64,000 nucleotides of DNA from Paludibacteraceae bacterium (lineage in GTDB: Bacteria > Bacteroidota > Bacteroidia > Bacteroidales > Paludibacteraceae), in contig JAFTCC010000065.1 in NCBI GenBank assembly GCA_017454915.1, forward strand, positions 1-64,000, read 5' to 3'. Numbering within the stretch: the stretch's first letter is position 1; each line of letters opens with the position of its first letter. A program made the translations under genes and the position numbers. The notes beneath the pieces were generated by a model, which was not told the DNA's origin, searched no databases, and saw nothing but the letters and a program-made list of their open reading frames with translations. Shown in pieces: positions 36,794 through 45,344 of the stretch.

Positions 36794-38781
36794 ACCAAAA
36801 CAAATTCACCCATATTGCGGCATCTTTTCTTATTATTTTTGCCGTGCTACTTTGCGGATGCGGGATTGGAGCCCGTATCCGCAAAGCCGATATGAAGTAT
36901 GAAATTGGAGAGTACTATGCCGCAGGTGAATTATACAAGCGCATATACCCAAAACTTAAGCGAGGTGATAAGCGTAAAGCTGAAATCGCCTTTAAGCAGG
37001 GCGAATGCTACAGACTACTTGGACATCCAAGAACGCCTAATGCATACCAAAACGCCATTAGACTGCACTATCCCGATTCTATCGTGTTTTTGCGACAGGG
37101 ACAGGCATTCATGAGGCAAGGCAAATATTCTGACGCCATCAAACCTTTCGAAACATATCTTGAAGGCTACCCTGATGACTCTCTCGCAAAAAACGGGCTT
37201 TTAGCCGCTAAAAACGCAGCGGCATGGCGAAAAGAATTTTCGCGATACAAAATTCAAGAGGTTGACGTGTTTAACCAAAAGAGGACCAGCAACTTCTCTC
37301 CGCAATTTATTGGCAGTTCCGCCGATGCGCTCATGTTCACTTCTAACAGGCGGGCCAAAGGCTCAAAAGAAATTAGGCCAAGCCAAATCACCGGGCAGAT
37401 GACCAACAACCTCTACTCCACCCGAACCAACTCACAAGGCAAGTGGGAAAGCCCTGAGCCATGTGAAGAACTTAATGCGGAAGGTATGGAGCAAGGCGTA
37501 TGCTCTTTCACACAAGACGGCAAAACAATGTACTTCAGCCGCTCGTTTTCGTCTGACACTATTGATGTGGGTGCGCAAATTTATGTGTCGGAACGTGGCG
37601 GTGGAGAATGGACAGAACCTCACCAGGTCATTCTTTTCAGCGACTCGACCATATCGGTTGGACACCCTGCCATTTCTGCCGACGGCGAAACACTGGTCTT
37701 CGTCAGCGATGCGCCAGAGGGACTCGGAGGCAAAGACCTTTGGGTCGGACGCAAAGAAGGCGACAGCTGGATTGTCGATAATTTAGGACCTGACATCAAC
37801 ACGGCTGGCGATGAGATGTTCCCCACTCTCCGCAAGAACGGCAGACTCTATTTCGCAAGCAACGGACACCCGGGCATGGGAGGACTTGACATATTCATAG
37901 CCACATACGATGAGAACACGCAGCGCTGGCATGTTGCCAATATCGGTCAGCCATTTAATAGCGAGGCGGATGATTTCGGCATCACTTTCGCACCTGAAGG
38001 AGAACACGGTTTCTTCTCCAGCAACAGAAACCAGCGTAAAGGTTTCGACCACATCTATTCATTCGAACTCCCTGAATTAAGGTACATCGTTGAAGGCAAA
38101 GTCACAGACACGTCTAACGAAATAATCGGCGATGGTGCCGTGAGGATAATTGGAACGGACGGTTTCAACGCAAAGGTGCAACTCAAAAAAGATGGGACAT
38201 ATAAGGTAAAACTTAATCCCAATGCACAATATGTAATGCTTTGCACTTCACGAGGCTATCTCAACCAGAAAAGCCAACTCACAACTGCTGGTGAGCGGGA
38301 CTCAAAAACATATACGCAAAACTTCAGCCTCGCCACTATTTCCAAACCCGTGACGATGGACAACATCTTCTATGAGTTCGGAAAATGGGAACTCACACCG
38401 CAGTCTGAGGCAGGACTTCAAAGCCTCGTCAAACTGCTCAACGACAATCCGAACATCACCATCGAGCTGAGCGCTCACACCGATATGGTCGGCAACGAGG
38501 CTGCTAACAAAACGTTGTCCGAGAAACGCGCACAATCCGTTGTGGACTACCTTATTAAGAACGGAATTGAAAAGGAACGCTTGACACCTGTAGGATACGG
38601 TAAAGACAAGCCTGTCGTAGTGGATGCGGCACTTAACAAGAAATATAATTTCCTGCCGGTCGGACAACAGTTGACGCCCGATTTCATTCTCACGCTCACA
38701 GAGCCGCAACAGGAAACTGCGAACCAAATAAACCGCCGAACTGAATTCAAAGTCATCAGCACAACATACAAACTATATTAG
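36790..38781 (+). CDS. OmpA-family lipoprotein with TPR, beta-propeller and CRD domains (PorE-like)
   Basis: This 663-residue outer-membrane lipoprotein has lipobox LLCGC near residue 24. Domains in order are TPR (about 30-140), WD40/PD40-type beta-propeller (about 165-420; YFASNGHPGMGGLDIFIATY, FFSSNRNQRKGFDHIY), a carboxypeptidase-regulatory-like beta-sandwich (about 430-510) and a C-terminal OmpA peptidoglycan-binding domain (IELSAHTDMVGNEAANKTLS). This order matches PorE of the type IX secretion system; similar proteins also occur outside that system. It is coupled to the DUF1015 gene (ATGA). Confidence 0.88.
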   Translation: MNQNKFTHIAASFLIIFAVLLCGCGIGARIRKADMKYEIGEYYAAGELYKRIYPKLKRGDKRKAEIAFKQGECYRLLGHPRTPNAYQNAIRLHYPDSIVFLRQGQAFMRQGKYSDAIKPFETYLEGYPDDSLAKNGLLAAKNAAAWRKEFSRYKIQEVDVFNQKRTSNFSPQFIGSSADALMFTSNRRAKGSKEIRPSQITGQMTNNLYSTRTNSQGKWESPEPCEELNAEGMEQGVCSFTQDGKTMYFSRSFSSDTIDVGAQIYVSERGGGEWTEPHQVILFSDSTISVGHPAISADGETLVFVSDAPEGLGGKDLWVGRKEGDSWIVDNLGPDINTAGDEMFPTLRKNGRLYFASNGHPGMGGLDIFIATYDENTQRWHVANIGQPFNSEADDFGITFAPEGEHGFFSSNRNQRKGFDHIYSFELPELRYIVEGKVTDTSNEIIGDGAVRIIGTDGFNAKVQLKKDGTYKVKLNPNAQYVMLCTSRGYLNQKSQLTTAGERDSKTYTQNFSLATISKPVTMDNIFYEFGKWELTPQSEAGLQSLVKLLNDNPNITIELSAHTDMVGNEAANKTLSEKRAQSVVDYLIKNGIEKERLTPVGYGKDKPVVVDAALNKKYNFLPVGQQLTPDFILTLTEPQQETANQINRRTEFKVISTTYKLY

Positions 38782-38829
38782 TGTGTTATCGCTGATTTAA
38801 CCCGAATCGCATAATCGTAACATAACTTC

Positions 38830-39624
38830 ATGCTCCAATACCTTGACCTTATGCGCCACGTGTTAGACAATGGCGCAATAAAAAATGACCGCACCGGCAC
38901 CGGCACTAAATCAGTGTTCGGCTATCAAATGCGGTTCGACCTGTCAAAAGGTTTCCCGCTCCTGACAACGAAAAAACTCCATCTTAAGAGCATCATATAT
39001 GAGTTGTTGTGGTTCCTGCAAGGTGACACCAACATACACTACCTCAACGAGCATGGCGTAAGCATTTGGGACGAATGGGCTGACAGCAATGGCGACTTAG
39101 GGCATATCTATGGCTACCAATGGCGCAGTTGGCCAGCACCAGACGGAGGACATATCGACCAGATACAGCAAGTCATTGACACTCTGAAGAACAATCCTGA
39201 CTCACGGCGCATCATCGTCAGCGCTTGGAACGTGGCGGACATCGACAACATGAAACTCCCGCCCTGCCATGCGCTGTTTCAGTTCTACGTTGCAGACGGG
39301 CGCTTAAGCCTGCAACTCTACCAGCGCAGCGCCGACATTTTCCTCGGTGTGCCATTCAACATCGCGTCCTACGCACTGTTGCTCATGATGGTCGCACAAG
39401 TAACAGGATACCAAGTCGGCGAGTTCATACACACACTTGGCGATGCCCACCTCTATCTCAACCACCTCGAACAGGCGCAGCTCCAACTCACCCGTGAACC
39501 GCGTGAACTGCCGCGAATGGTCATCAATCCCGACGTCAAAAGCGTCTTCGACTTCAAGTACGAGGATTTCACACTCGAGAACTACAACCCCCACCCCCAC
39601 ATCAAGGCCGCAGTCTCTGTCTAA
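38830..39624 (+). CDS. thyA: Thymidylate synthase
   Basis: ThyA methylates dUMP to dTMP using methylenetetrahydrofolate. The 264-residue protein has the E. coli-type length. It has the N-terminal [28 protein letters not shown] and the nucleophile Cys in [29 protein letters not shown] and the terminal IKAAVSV are also present. Dihydrofolate reductase often follows thyA in related genomes but is absent here; an intergenic repeat region and a convergent gene follow instead. Confidence 0.97.
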   Translation: MLQYLDLMRHVLDNGAIKNDRTGTGTKSVFGYQMRFDLSKGFPLLTTKKLHLKSIIYELLWFLQGDTNIHYLNEHGVSIWDEWADSNGDLGHIYGYQWRSWPAPDGGHIDQIQQVIDTLKNNPDSRRIIVSAWNVADIDNMKLPPCHALFQFYVADGRLSLQLYQRSADIFLGVPFNIASYALLLMMVAQVTGYQVGEFIHTLGDAHLYLNHLEQAQLQLTREPRELPRMVINPDVKSVFDFKYEDFTLENYNPHPHIKAAVSV

Positions 39625-39934
39625 GACTTGTCAGCGAATTATACGAATATTAGTCGAAAGCCAAGGTTATTCGACGCTTTGACTATGCAAAGATACAACA
39701 TTCGTTAGGCGTGGGTTGCGTTTTGCATACTTATGCAGCCTTATATGTCTCCGCACTGAAGGTGTGACGATTTGACAATTTACGACAAATTAACATTTGC
39801 TACCCTCTCCTTATACACTCCTTATACACTCCTTATACATTCCGTAGATTATTGTTCACGAATTAAACGAATGGGATTGGGGGGGGCGATTTATGACTAC
39901 ACTGTAAATAATGGTCTATAATTGTTGACCCTAC
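39625..39934. repeat. Intergenic region with short dispersed and tandem repeats
   Basis: No gene is seen in these 310 bases. Three tandem copies of the 11-mer CTCCTTATACA occupy 39807-39839. GTTCACGAATTAAACGAATG at 39854-39873 recurs with one mismatch and inverted at 63562-63581. A degenerate copy lies near 39634-39655. A run of eight G follows at about 39880. Confidence 0.6.
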
Positions 39935-39972
39935 AAAAAAATCTGCGGAGCAAATAATGCCCCGCAGATTTT
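39935..39972 (-). terminator. Terminator between thyA and the LRR gene, probably bidirectional
   Basis: AATCTGCGG and CCGCAGATT form a stem of at least 9 bp that extends with A-T pairs, around a 13-base loop. On the minus strand it ends in a T run (39940 to 39935). On the plus strand it ends in TTTTCTC. It lies 18 bases past the LRR gene stop. Confidence 0.8.
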
Positions 39973-39989
39973 CTCGTTCATCCGGCTAA

Positions 39990-41636
39990 TTATTTGCCTA
40001 ATGCTCTGCCGGTGGTGTCGAACTTGCGTCCGTCGGGCATGAGGATGATTACACGTCCTTCTTCAAGCACTTTGCGGGGCTTCAGAGCCACGCCGTCGGC
40101 GTTGACTTCCTCTATTGCCGTGTAATATGTTGAGAAGTCTTGAGAGAAAGTTTGTAGCACGTTGCCGTCTACGTCTTGGGCGTTGAGCGTGAGCGAATAT
40201 GCGCTGCCGTCTTCAAGCCCAGTCACAGTGAACTGGAAGCCCTGACCTGCAGCGCGTGCAGATTCAGCGGCAGGTGCCTGAAAATCTATGCTCGCCAATT
40301 GCCCCTGAGCATTGAACGTAAGTGCGCATATAACGACATTGCCCTGCGCTATTGTTAGTTCGTATGTTGCTGCGTTAGCCACCAAGGGCCATGTGACATC
40401 AACGGTTGTTTGGTGGGGCGTAATAGTCAAATCATCAGCCTGCACTGATGCCGCGCCAAGCGGACGAACGTCATACAGACCCCAAATGTCATGCATCATA
40501 TATGCGGGTTGGTAGTCAGCAAGAACATAAACGATGGTGCTGTAAGGTATGTTTAAATAAAACGGACGACTTTCGCCGTAGTTTGTTATCACTGCCGGCG
40601 GGCGCAGACTATAGCATGTTATGCTCTGCAAGCCCTTGCAGGCATAGAAAGCATCGTAGTAAATGGTCTTCACACCGCTTCCGATAACAACACTTTCTAA
40701 TCCTATGCAGTCAGAGAATGCTTTACCTGGTATGATTGTAACGCTGTTGGGGATGGTGATGCTCTTCAGACTCTTGCAGGCCATGAAAGCACTGCTGCCT
40801 ATGCTCGTTACGCTATTTGGGATAGCGATGCTCGTAAGAGCAGAGCAATATGTGAAAGCATATTTTCCTATGCTCGTCACGCTGCTGGGAATAGTGATGC
40901 TCGTAAGGCCTGTGCAGCCAGTGAAAGCACTACCACCTATGCTCTTCACGCTGTTGGGGATTTCTATGCTCGTCAGACCAGTGCAGCCAGAGAATGCGTT
41001 GCTGCCAATAAATTTTGTTCCATCCTTAATTGTGTATGTAGCCAATGTCTTATCTACTGCTTCTATCAGATATGTATCTGCGTATCGGCAATTGTCTATA
41101 ATTGGCAGACCTGTGCAATTTCTGAAAGCATAATTTCCTATGCTTGTCACGCTGTTACCTATGGTCACGTTCGTCAGACCTTCGCAGTACTCGAAAGCAC
41201 TTTGTCCTATGCTTGTCACGCTGTTAGGGATGGTGATGCTCGTCAGACTCTTGCAGTTGTTGAAAGCAGATGCTCCTATGCTCGTTACGCCGGTGCCTAT
41301 GGTGACGCTCGTCAGACCAGTGCAACGAGAGAAAGCACTTTGTCCTATGCTCGTCACGCTGTCGGGGATAGTGATGCTCGTCAGACCAGTGCAGGATTGG
41401 AAAGCCACATCTCCAATGCTCGTAACGGTGTATGTCTTACCCCGGTATGTCACAGACGATGGAATATTCACGCTGCCGGAATATTTTGTAGAACAATCAG
41501 TTGTTCCTCCGCAGGCGTTCGTCACTTCAGCCGTGCCGTCATCATTAAGATTGTAATAAATGCCGTCGATTCTTGTTGCTGCCCATGTCGCTGTACACAA
41601 TAGCGTAAGGGCAAGGGTTAAAAATGTTTTTTTCAT
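39990..41636 (-). CDS. BspA-type leucine-rich-repeat surface protein
   Basis: This 548-residue exported protein has a signal peptide (MKKTFLTLALTLLCTATWA). A short N-terminal domain is followed by about ten LRR_5 repeats of 23 residues of the form CTGLTSITIPDSVTSIG. One repeat near residue 180 is interrupted by a longer segment (YADTYLIEAVDKTLATYTIK). A fibronectin-like beta domain follows (about 400-500), and the protein ends LMPDGRKFDTTGRALGK, a tail shared by many secreted Bacteroidales proteins. BspA-like proteins can bind host or bacterial surfaces; no ligand can be assigned. The DNA repeats have a 69-bp period. Confidence 0.9.
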   Translation of the reverse strand: MKKTFLTLALTLLCTATWAATRIDGIYYNLNDDGTAEVTNACGGTTDCSTKYSGSVNIPSSVTYRGKTYTVTSIGDVAFQSCTGLTSITIPDSVTSIGQSAFSRCTGLTSVTIGTGVTSIGASAFNNCKSLTSITIPNSVTSIGQSAFEYCEGLTNVTIGNSVTSIGNYAFRNCTGLPIIDNCRYADTYLIEAVDKTLATYTIKDGTKFIGSNAFSGCTGLTSIEIPNSVKSIGGSAFTGCTGLTSITIPSSVTSIGKYAFTYCSALTSIAIPNSVTSIGSSAFMACKSLKSITIPNSVTIIPGKAFSDCIGLESVVIGSGVKTIYYDAFYACKGLQSITCYSLRPPAVITNYGESRPFYLNIPYSTIVYVLADYQPAYMMHDIWGLYDVRPLGAASVQADDLTITPHQTTVDVTWPLVANAATYELTIAQGNVVICALTFNAQGQLASIDFQAPAAESARAAGQGFQFTVTGLEDGSAYSLTLNAQDVDGNVLQTFSQDFSTYYTAIEEVNADGVALKPRKVLEEGRVIILMPDGRKFDTTGRALGK

Positions 41637-41658
41637 GACCGATAATCATTTAATTATT

Positions 41659-42003
41659 TTACATTAGTTTTTGTAATTCTTTACCTGAAATTTTGCCGGA
41701 CAAATAATGATATACATACTGCGATGCATTCACTTTTTTCAATATTGCTTGATGTATCAGTTCTGGAATGATGAACCATGTCGCATATGATGATGAAATA
41801 GGAGTACCAGATTTCCCATAAAACCACCTTATGCCCAAAGCCGGTTTCTTATCCCAGTCAAGAGCGACAATTGCCCATCGTTGCTTTTTGTCTCTATAAA
41901 CGACACACCAAGGTCCTCCAACTCTGTGGCGAGGAGAGTTGATTTGTAAAAGTTCCTCATCCTTATCAAAAGGAAATCTTTCGCCTGCTTTCTTTTTTGC
42001 CAT
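41659..42003 (-). CDS. Hypothetical protein, 114 residues, unrecognised
   Basis: This small soluble protein has a basic, charged N-terminus (MAKKKAGERFPFDKDEE). A Trp/Tyr-rich central part follows (GGPWCVVYRDKKQRWAIVAL, GIRWFYGKSGTP) and a helical C-terminus. No signal peptide or membrane segment is present, and I do not recognise the family. It lies 22 bases upstream of the LRR gene on the same strand and downstream of a fragmentary P-loop ATPase. The region may therefore be of accessory origin. The coding potential looks real: even codon use and a stable predicted domain. Confidence 0.65.
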   Translation of the reverse strand: MAKKKAGERFPFDKDEELLQINSPRHRVGGPWCVVYRDKKQRWAIVALDWDKKPALGIRWFYGKSGTPISSSYATWFIIPELIHQAILKKVNASQYVYHYLSGKISGKELQKLM

Positions 42004-42109
42004 AATTTAATATTGTTTAATTGTTGAATAAATAAAAAAGCTGATTTTAGATAATGTTTTACTAAATGATTGATATAGTGTCAAATATAGTTTTTGACAT
42101 TAAAGCAGT

Positions 42110-42250
42110 TTATGGTTTTGGTTTAGATGTCACGACTTGCCAGTCTTTACTGGCATTAAAATGTTCAATGACTTCATTTAAGAAAGTCGTTTTGCCGTGG
42201 GCGGCACTTGCCACATCGCAGATAATGTACCTGTTGCACATATTCATCAT
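42110..42250 (-). pseudogene. Fragment of a P-loop ATPase (46 codons)
   Basis: On the minus strand a 46-codon frame reads MMNMCNRYIICDVAS, then AAHGKTTFLNEVIEHFN, then SKDWQVVTSKPKP and stop. The YIICDVAS strand followed by GKTTFLNEVI is the layout of a strand and Walker A loop in STAND- or ParA-like ATPases, although the usual GxxxxGK is degenerate. Nothing further of an ATPase follows in frame. It looks like the remnant of a longer gene. Confidence 0.4.
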
Positions 42251-42653
42251 GTTTAATGGTTTTGATGTTAGGTATTTGCTTTGTTACGGACACAAAAAGA
42301 AAAGCGTGAAACACATTGTTTTCACACTTTCGGAGGTATTCGCAGTACCTTGACTTGATAGAAAACAGTTGATGCTCACGCTGTAGATATGCAAACCATC
42401 ACACCTTTTATAGGCGTGGTAAAGGCATTACATACCCAAAGAGAGCATTCATTGTTACTGTTGCGGTCAAGCATTGAAAGTTGCGAATTTTCCGAAAGCC
42501 GCTAAACAGCGTCAATAAACGCTTTTTTTATGTCTTTGTCTGGAGTTGTCTCCGACACCGCAAAGTTAATAAAAGTTTTTGAAACTGCAAGAAAATTTAT
42601 AATCGAACCTCATGGCAGGTTCAACATAAAAGTTCTTTTTCGACGGAACAGCG
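42251..42653. other. Non-coding stretch upstream of the ATPase fragment
   Basis: About 400 bases with no supported gene on either strand. Frames are short and interrupted. No terminator or promoter with both elements is seen. It may be decayed sequence related to the P-loop fragment at 42110-42250. Confidence 0.45.
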
Positions 42654-42697
42654 TAAAAAAACATGTGATTGAAAGAAAATTCCTCCAATCACATGTT
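42654..42697 (-). terminator. Intrinsic terminator after the metal ATPase gene
   Basis: On the minus strand AACATGTGATTG pairs with CAATCACATGTT around a 14-base loop. A run of T (42660 to 42655) follows. It lies about 32 bases beyond the ATPase stop. Confidence 0.88.
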
Positions 42698-42728
42698 CTA
42701 TAAGTGTCGAAATTCCAAATCTGTCAAA

Positions 42729-44591
42729 TCAAAGTGTACGCATTGAATTGAGGACGGCAATGACCGTTACTCCAACGTCTGCGAACACTGCAAGCCACAT
42801 GGGCGCCAATCCGCATGCCGCCATAATCAATACTATCATTTTTACGGCTATTGCGAATACCACATTCTGCCGCGCAATGCCGACCGTTCGACGAGAAAGC
42901 GCTATTGCCGTTGAAATTTTTTGAGGGTCATCATCCATCAGTACAACGTCTGCTGCATCTATGGCCGCATCGCTGCCCAACGCACCCATCGCGATGCCGA
43001 CATCAGCGCGGGCAAGCACTGGGGCATCGTTCACACCGTCGCCAACAAAAAGCACACTGCCTGCTGTTTCTCCCATAACAGCCTCCAACTCACGCACTTT
43101 ACCGTCCGGCAAAAGTCCGGCATGATAACTGTCAAGTTGTAGAGTTGACGCCACTGATTTTGCCACGGCCTCACGGTCACCGGTGAGCATGACGATAAGT
43201 TTTACGCCCATTTCACGCAGTGCCGCGATTGCCTTACTGGCTGTAGGCTTAACATTATCAGCAACAGCAATGTGCCCTGCATATACGCCGTTTATTGCCA
43301 CATGCACGAGTGTGCCCTCGTGCTCACACGCCGGAACCTCCAGCCCAAGCGTCTCCATCAGCGCTGTGTTACCCACAGCCACTGTCTTGCCTTCTACAGT
43401 CGCTGTGATGCCTTTACCCGGTGCCTCTGTGATGTCCTCTACATGGCAGTTGTCAGTCGCGTGATCAGGATATGCCATTTTAAGCGCCATGGCAATGGGA
43501 TGTGTGCTATAGTGTTCAACATGAGCCGCAAGGTGAAGCAATTCACGCTCGTCAACATCAAATGGGTGAACAACCGTAACTGAAAAGCGCCCTTCAGTCA
43601 GTGTGCCTGTCTTGTCCATCACTACAGCCTCGGCATTAGCAAGAGCATCCATGTAGTTACCGCCTTTGATGAGAATGCCACGACGAGAGGCGCCACCTAT
43701 GCCGCCAAAGAATGCCAAAGGAACGGAAATCACAAGTGCGCAAGGGCAGGACACTACCAAGAATGTCAACGCCCGGAACAACCATACGGACAATGCTGAC
43801 GAATAACTTTCGTAAAACAATGGCGGCACAAAGGCGCATAACACAGCAGCAACAACAACCACAGGAGTATATACACGGGCGAAGCGTGTGATAAACGACT
43901 CACTGCGGGATTTTTTCTCCTGTGAGTTTTCAACAAGGTCGAGAATGCGCGCCACCGTTGACTGCTCAAAGGGTTTGGTGACTCTAACTTGTATCACGCT
44001 GCTGACATTCACGCAGCCGGAAAAAACATCGTCGCCCTCATGCACGTCAACAGGAACGCTTTCGCCTGTCAATGCCATGGTGTTGATTGACGAAATGCCA
44101 TTAAGCACAACACCGTCAAGCGGCACCTTCTCGCCGGGGCGGACAACAATGACATCGCCCACCCTAACAGCCTCTGGAGACACGACTTTCTCAGTGCCAT
44201 TTTCAAGCACGCATGCCGTGTCAGGACGAATATCCATAAGGTGGGAAATAGACTCGCGGCTTTTATCCTCTGCGTAATCTTCAAACAGTTCACCTATTTG
44301 GAAGAACAGCATAACAAACACTGCCTCTGCAAATTCCGGTTCTGCGCCAGGCAGAAATCCTATCGCCAACGCCCCTATTGTGGCTATGCACATCAGAAAG
44401 TCTTCGTCAAACACCTCGCCCTCGATGATGCCTTCAGCCGCCTCATGAATCACATCGTAGGAAATCAGCAAATACGGCACAAGATAGACAAGCAGCAACT
44501 GCCACAGTTCAAGGGCGCAAAAACGCTGTACCGCGTATGCCGCAGCAAGAAGCAGCCCTGTGATTAATATTCGTATAAGTTTCTTATTCAT
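42729..44591 (-). CDS. P1B-type heavy-metal-exporting ATPase (Zn/Cd/Pb type)
   Basis: This 620-residue inner-membrane pump lacks the usual N-terminal metal-binding HMA domain. Motifs include the actuator TGESVPVD and the metal-binding CPC in VVSCPCALVISVPLAF. The phosphorylation site is DKTGTLTEG, the P1B HP dipeptide is in HYSTHPIAMA, and GDGVNDAPVLARADVGIAMG is conserved. Membrane helices at the start, around residues 70-105, 225-290 and at the C-terminus fit the topology. Similarity is closest to ZntA/CadA, so Zn or Cd export is likely. A Fur-family regulator lies just upstream on the same strand. Confidence 0.92.
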   Translation of the reverse strand: MNKKLIRILITGLLLAAAYAVQRFCALELWQLLLVYLVPYLLISYDVIHEAAEGIIEGEVFDEDFLMCIATIGALAIGFLPGAEPEFAEAVFVMLFFQIGELFEDYAEDKSRESISHLMDIRPDTACVLENGTEKVVSPEAVRVGDVIVVRPGEKVPLDGVVLNGISSINTMALTGESVPVDVHEGDDVFSGCVNVSSVIQVRVTKPFEQSTVARILDLVENSQEKKSRSESFITRFARVYTPVVVVAAVLCAFVPPLFYESYSSALSVWLFRALTFLVVSCPCALVISVPLAFFGGIGGASRRGILIKGGNYMDALANAEAVVMDKTGTLTEGRFSVTVVHPFDVDERELLHLAAHVEHYSTHPIAMALKMAYPDHATDNCHVEDITEAPGKGITATVEGKTVAVGNTALMETLGLEVPACEHEGTLVHVAINGVYAGHIAVADNVKPTASKAIAALREMGVKLIVMLTGDREAVAKSVASTLQLDSYHAGLLPDGKVRELEAVMGETAGSVLFVGDGVNDAPVLARADVGIAMGALGSDAAIDAADVVLMDDDPQKISTAIALSRRTVGIARQNVVFAIAVKMIVLIMAACGLAPMWLAVFADVGVTVIAVLNSMRTL

Positions 44592-44616
44592 AACATAGAT
44601 TATTTTTTTTCTGCTG

Positions 44617-44624
44617 CAAAGTTA
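44617..44624 (-). promoter_or_regulatory. -7 element for the metal ATPase
   Basis: TAACTTTG on the minus strand lies 26 bases before the ATG. No TTTG is seen at the correct distance, which could fit an activated or repressed promoter. No obvious Fur-type palindrome was found beside it. Confidence 0.5.
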
Positions 44625-44798
44625 TCCCATTTTTTTTGCAACTCGGTGGCAAAACTCATCGAACGACCTCACATTAGTCTGCGAATTTAGTGCATATCAA
44701 ATTGTGCCACAACAGACGGCTTCCATGCCTTTCTTTCTCTCAGTCATGAGAATGTCACGGTGTGCGATTACATCACAAATATCTCACTCTATAACAAA

Positions 44799-44832
44799 CA
44801 AATGGGCGAAACCTTTACGAACCGCCCATTTG
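44799..44832 (-). terminator. Probable terminator after the Fur-family gene
   Basis: On the minus strand CAAATGGGCG and CGCCCATTTG form a perfect 10-bp stem around a 14-base loop. TTTGTTA follows. It lies 24 bases after the regulator stop. The T-tract is short. Confidence 0.65.
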
Positions 44833-44855
44833 TATGTGCCGATAGCAGAAACACG

Positions 44856-45257
44856 TCACGAGCAGTCCTTGCACACGCCTTTGATGACGAACGACAAGCC
44901 TTGCGCCACAAAGCCATCGGGCAAACGGATTGCCGACAAGTCAACATTGTCAAGACAAAAACTGCGGTGACATTTCACGCAATAGAAATGAGAATGCGCA
45001 TCATGATGGTCACATTCGCCCTCATTGTGACACAGCTCATAATTCTCCACGCCACGGCCGTCCTCAAAACTATGCACAATGTCATGATCCAAAAACAATG
45101 TTAGCACACGAAAGATAGACGATTTGTCCAACGTTGGAAGCATGACCTCCAAGTCGGCAAGAGTCACTGGCATATCAGCATTCTCAAGCGCTCGCAACAC
45201 GAGGATGCGGTTCGAGGTTGACCTGACGCCTTTTGATGACAATACATCTTGTAACAT
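44856..45257 (-). CDS. Fur-family metal-responsive repressor (Fur/Zur type)
   Basis: This 133-residue DNA-binding protein has a winged helix (SSKGVRSTSNRILVLRALEN...LDKSSIFRVLTLF). The C-terminal dimerisation domain contains a His-rich stretch (ECDHHDAHSHFYC) and the structural zinc cysteines CVKC and GVCKDC. Its position next to a Zn/Cd-type exporter suggests it senses zinc or a related metal, but iron cannot be excluded. The promoter -7 element ends 5 bases before the ATG, so a leaderless mRNA is predicted. Confidence 0.9.
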   Translation of the reverse strand: MLQDVLSSKGVRSTSNRILVLRALENADMPVTLADLEVMLPTLDKSSIFRVLTLFLDHDIVHSFEDGRGVENYELCHNEGECDHHDAHSHFYCVKCHRSFCLDNVDLSAIRLPDGFVAQGLSFVIKGVCKDCS

Positions 45258-45261
45258 GACG

Positions 45262-45291
45262 CAAAGTTAGTAAAAAATAAAATAATACAAA
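45262..45291 (-). promoter_or_regulatory. Promoter of the Fur-family gene (TTTG, 18 bp, TAACTTTG)
   Basis: On the minus strand TTTG (45291-45288) is followed after 18 bp by TAACTTTG (45269-45262). The expected start of transcription coincides with the ATG at 45257. It overlaps the divergent upstream region of the NadR-like gene. Confidence 0.7.
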
Positions 45292-45300
45292 ATAAATTCT

Positions 45301-45308
45301 TAACTTTG
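45301..45308 (+). promoter_or_regulatory. -7 element for the NadR-like gene
   Basis: TAACTTTG lies 36 bases before the ATG at 45345, divergent from the Fur-family promoter. A start at 45306 would sit inside the element, so it was rejected. Confidence 0.6.
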
Positions 45309-45344
45309 CAAGTAAATACCATAATAAAGAATAAAATAATCAGC

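Noticed and set aside
40700-41450. Possible repeat array such as CRISPR
   Set aside because: The 69-bp periodicity is in frame and encodes leucine-rich repeats; there are no unique spacers between conserved repeats.
42066-42353. 95-codon plus-strand frame
   Set aside because: The minus strand over the same bases reads as a P-loop fragment, which explains the sequence better.
44704-45118. Plus-strand frames opposite the Fur-family gene
   Set aside because: Antisense shadows of a clearly recognisable regulator with zinc-binding cysteines.
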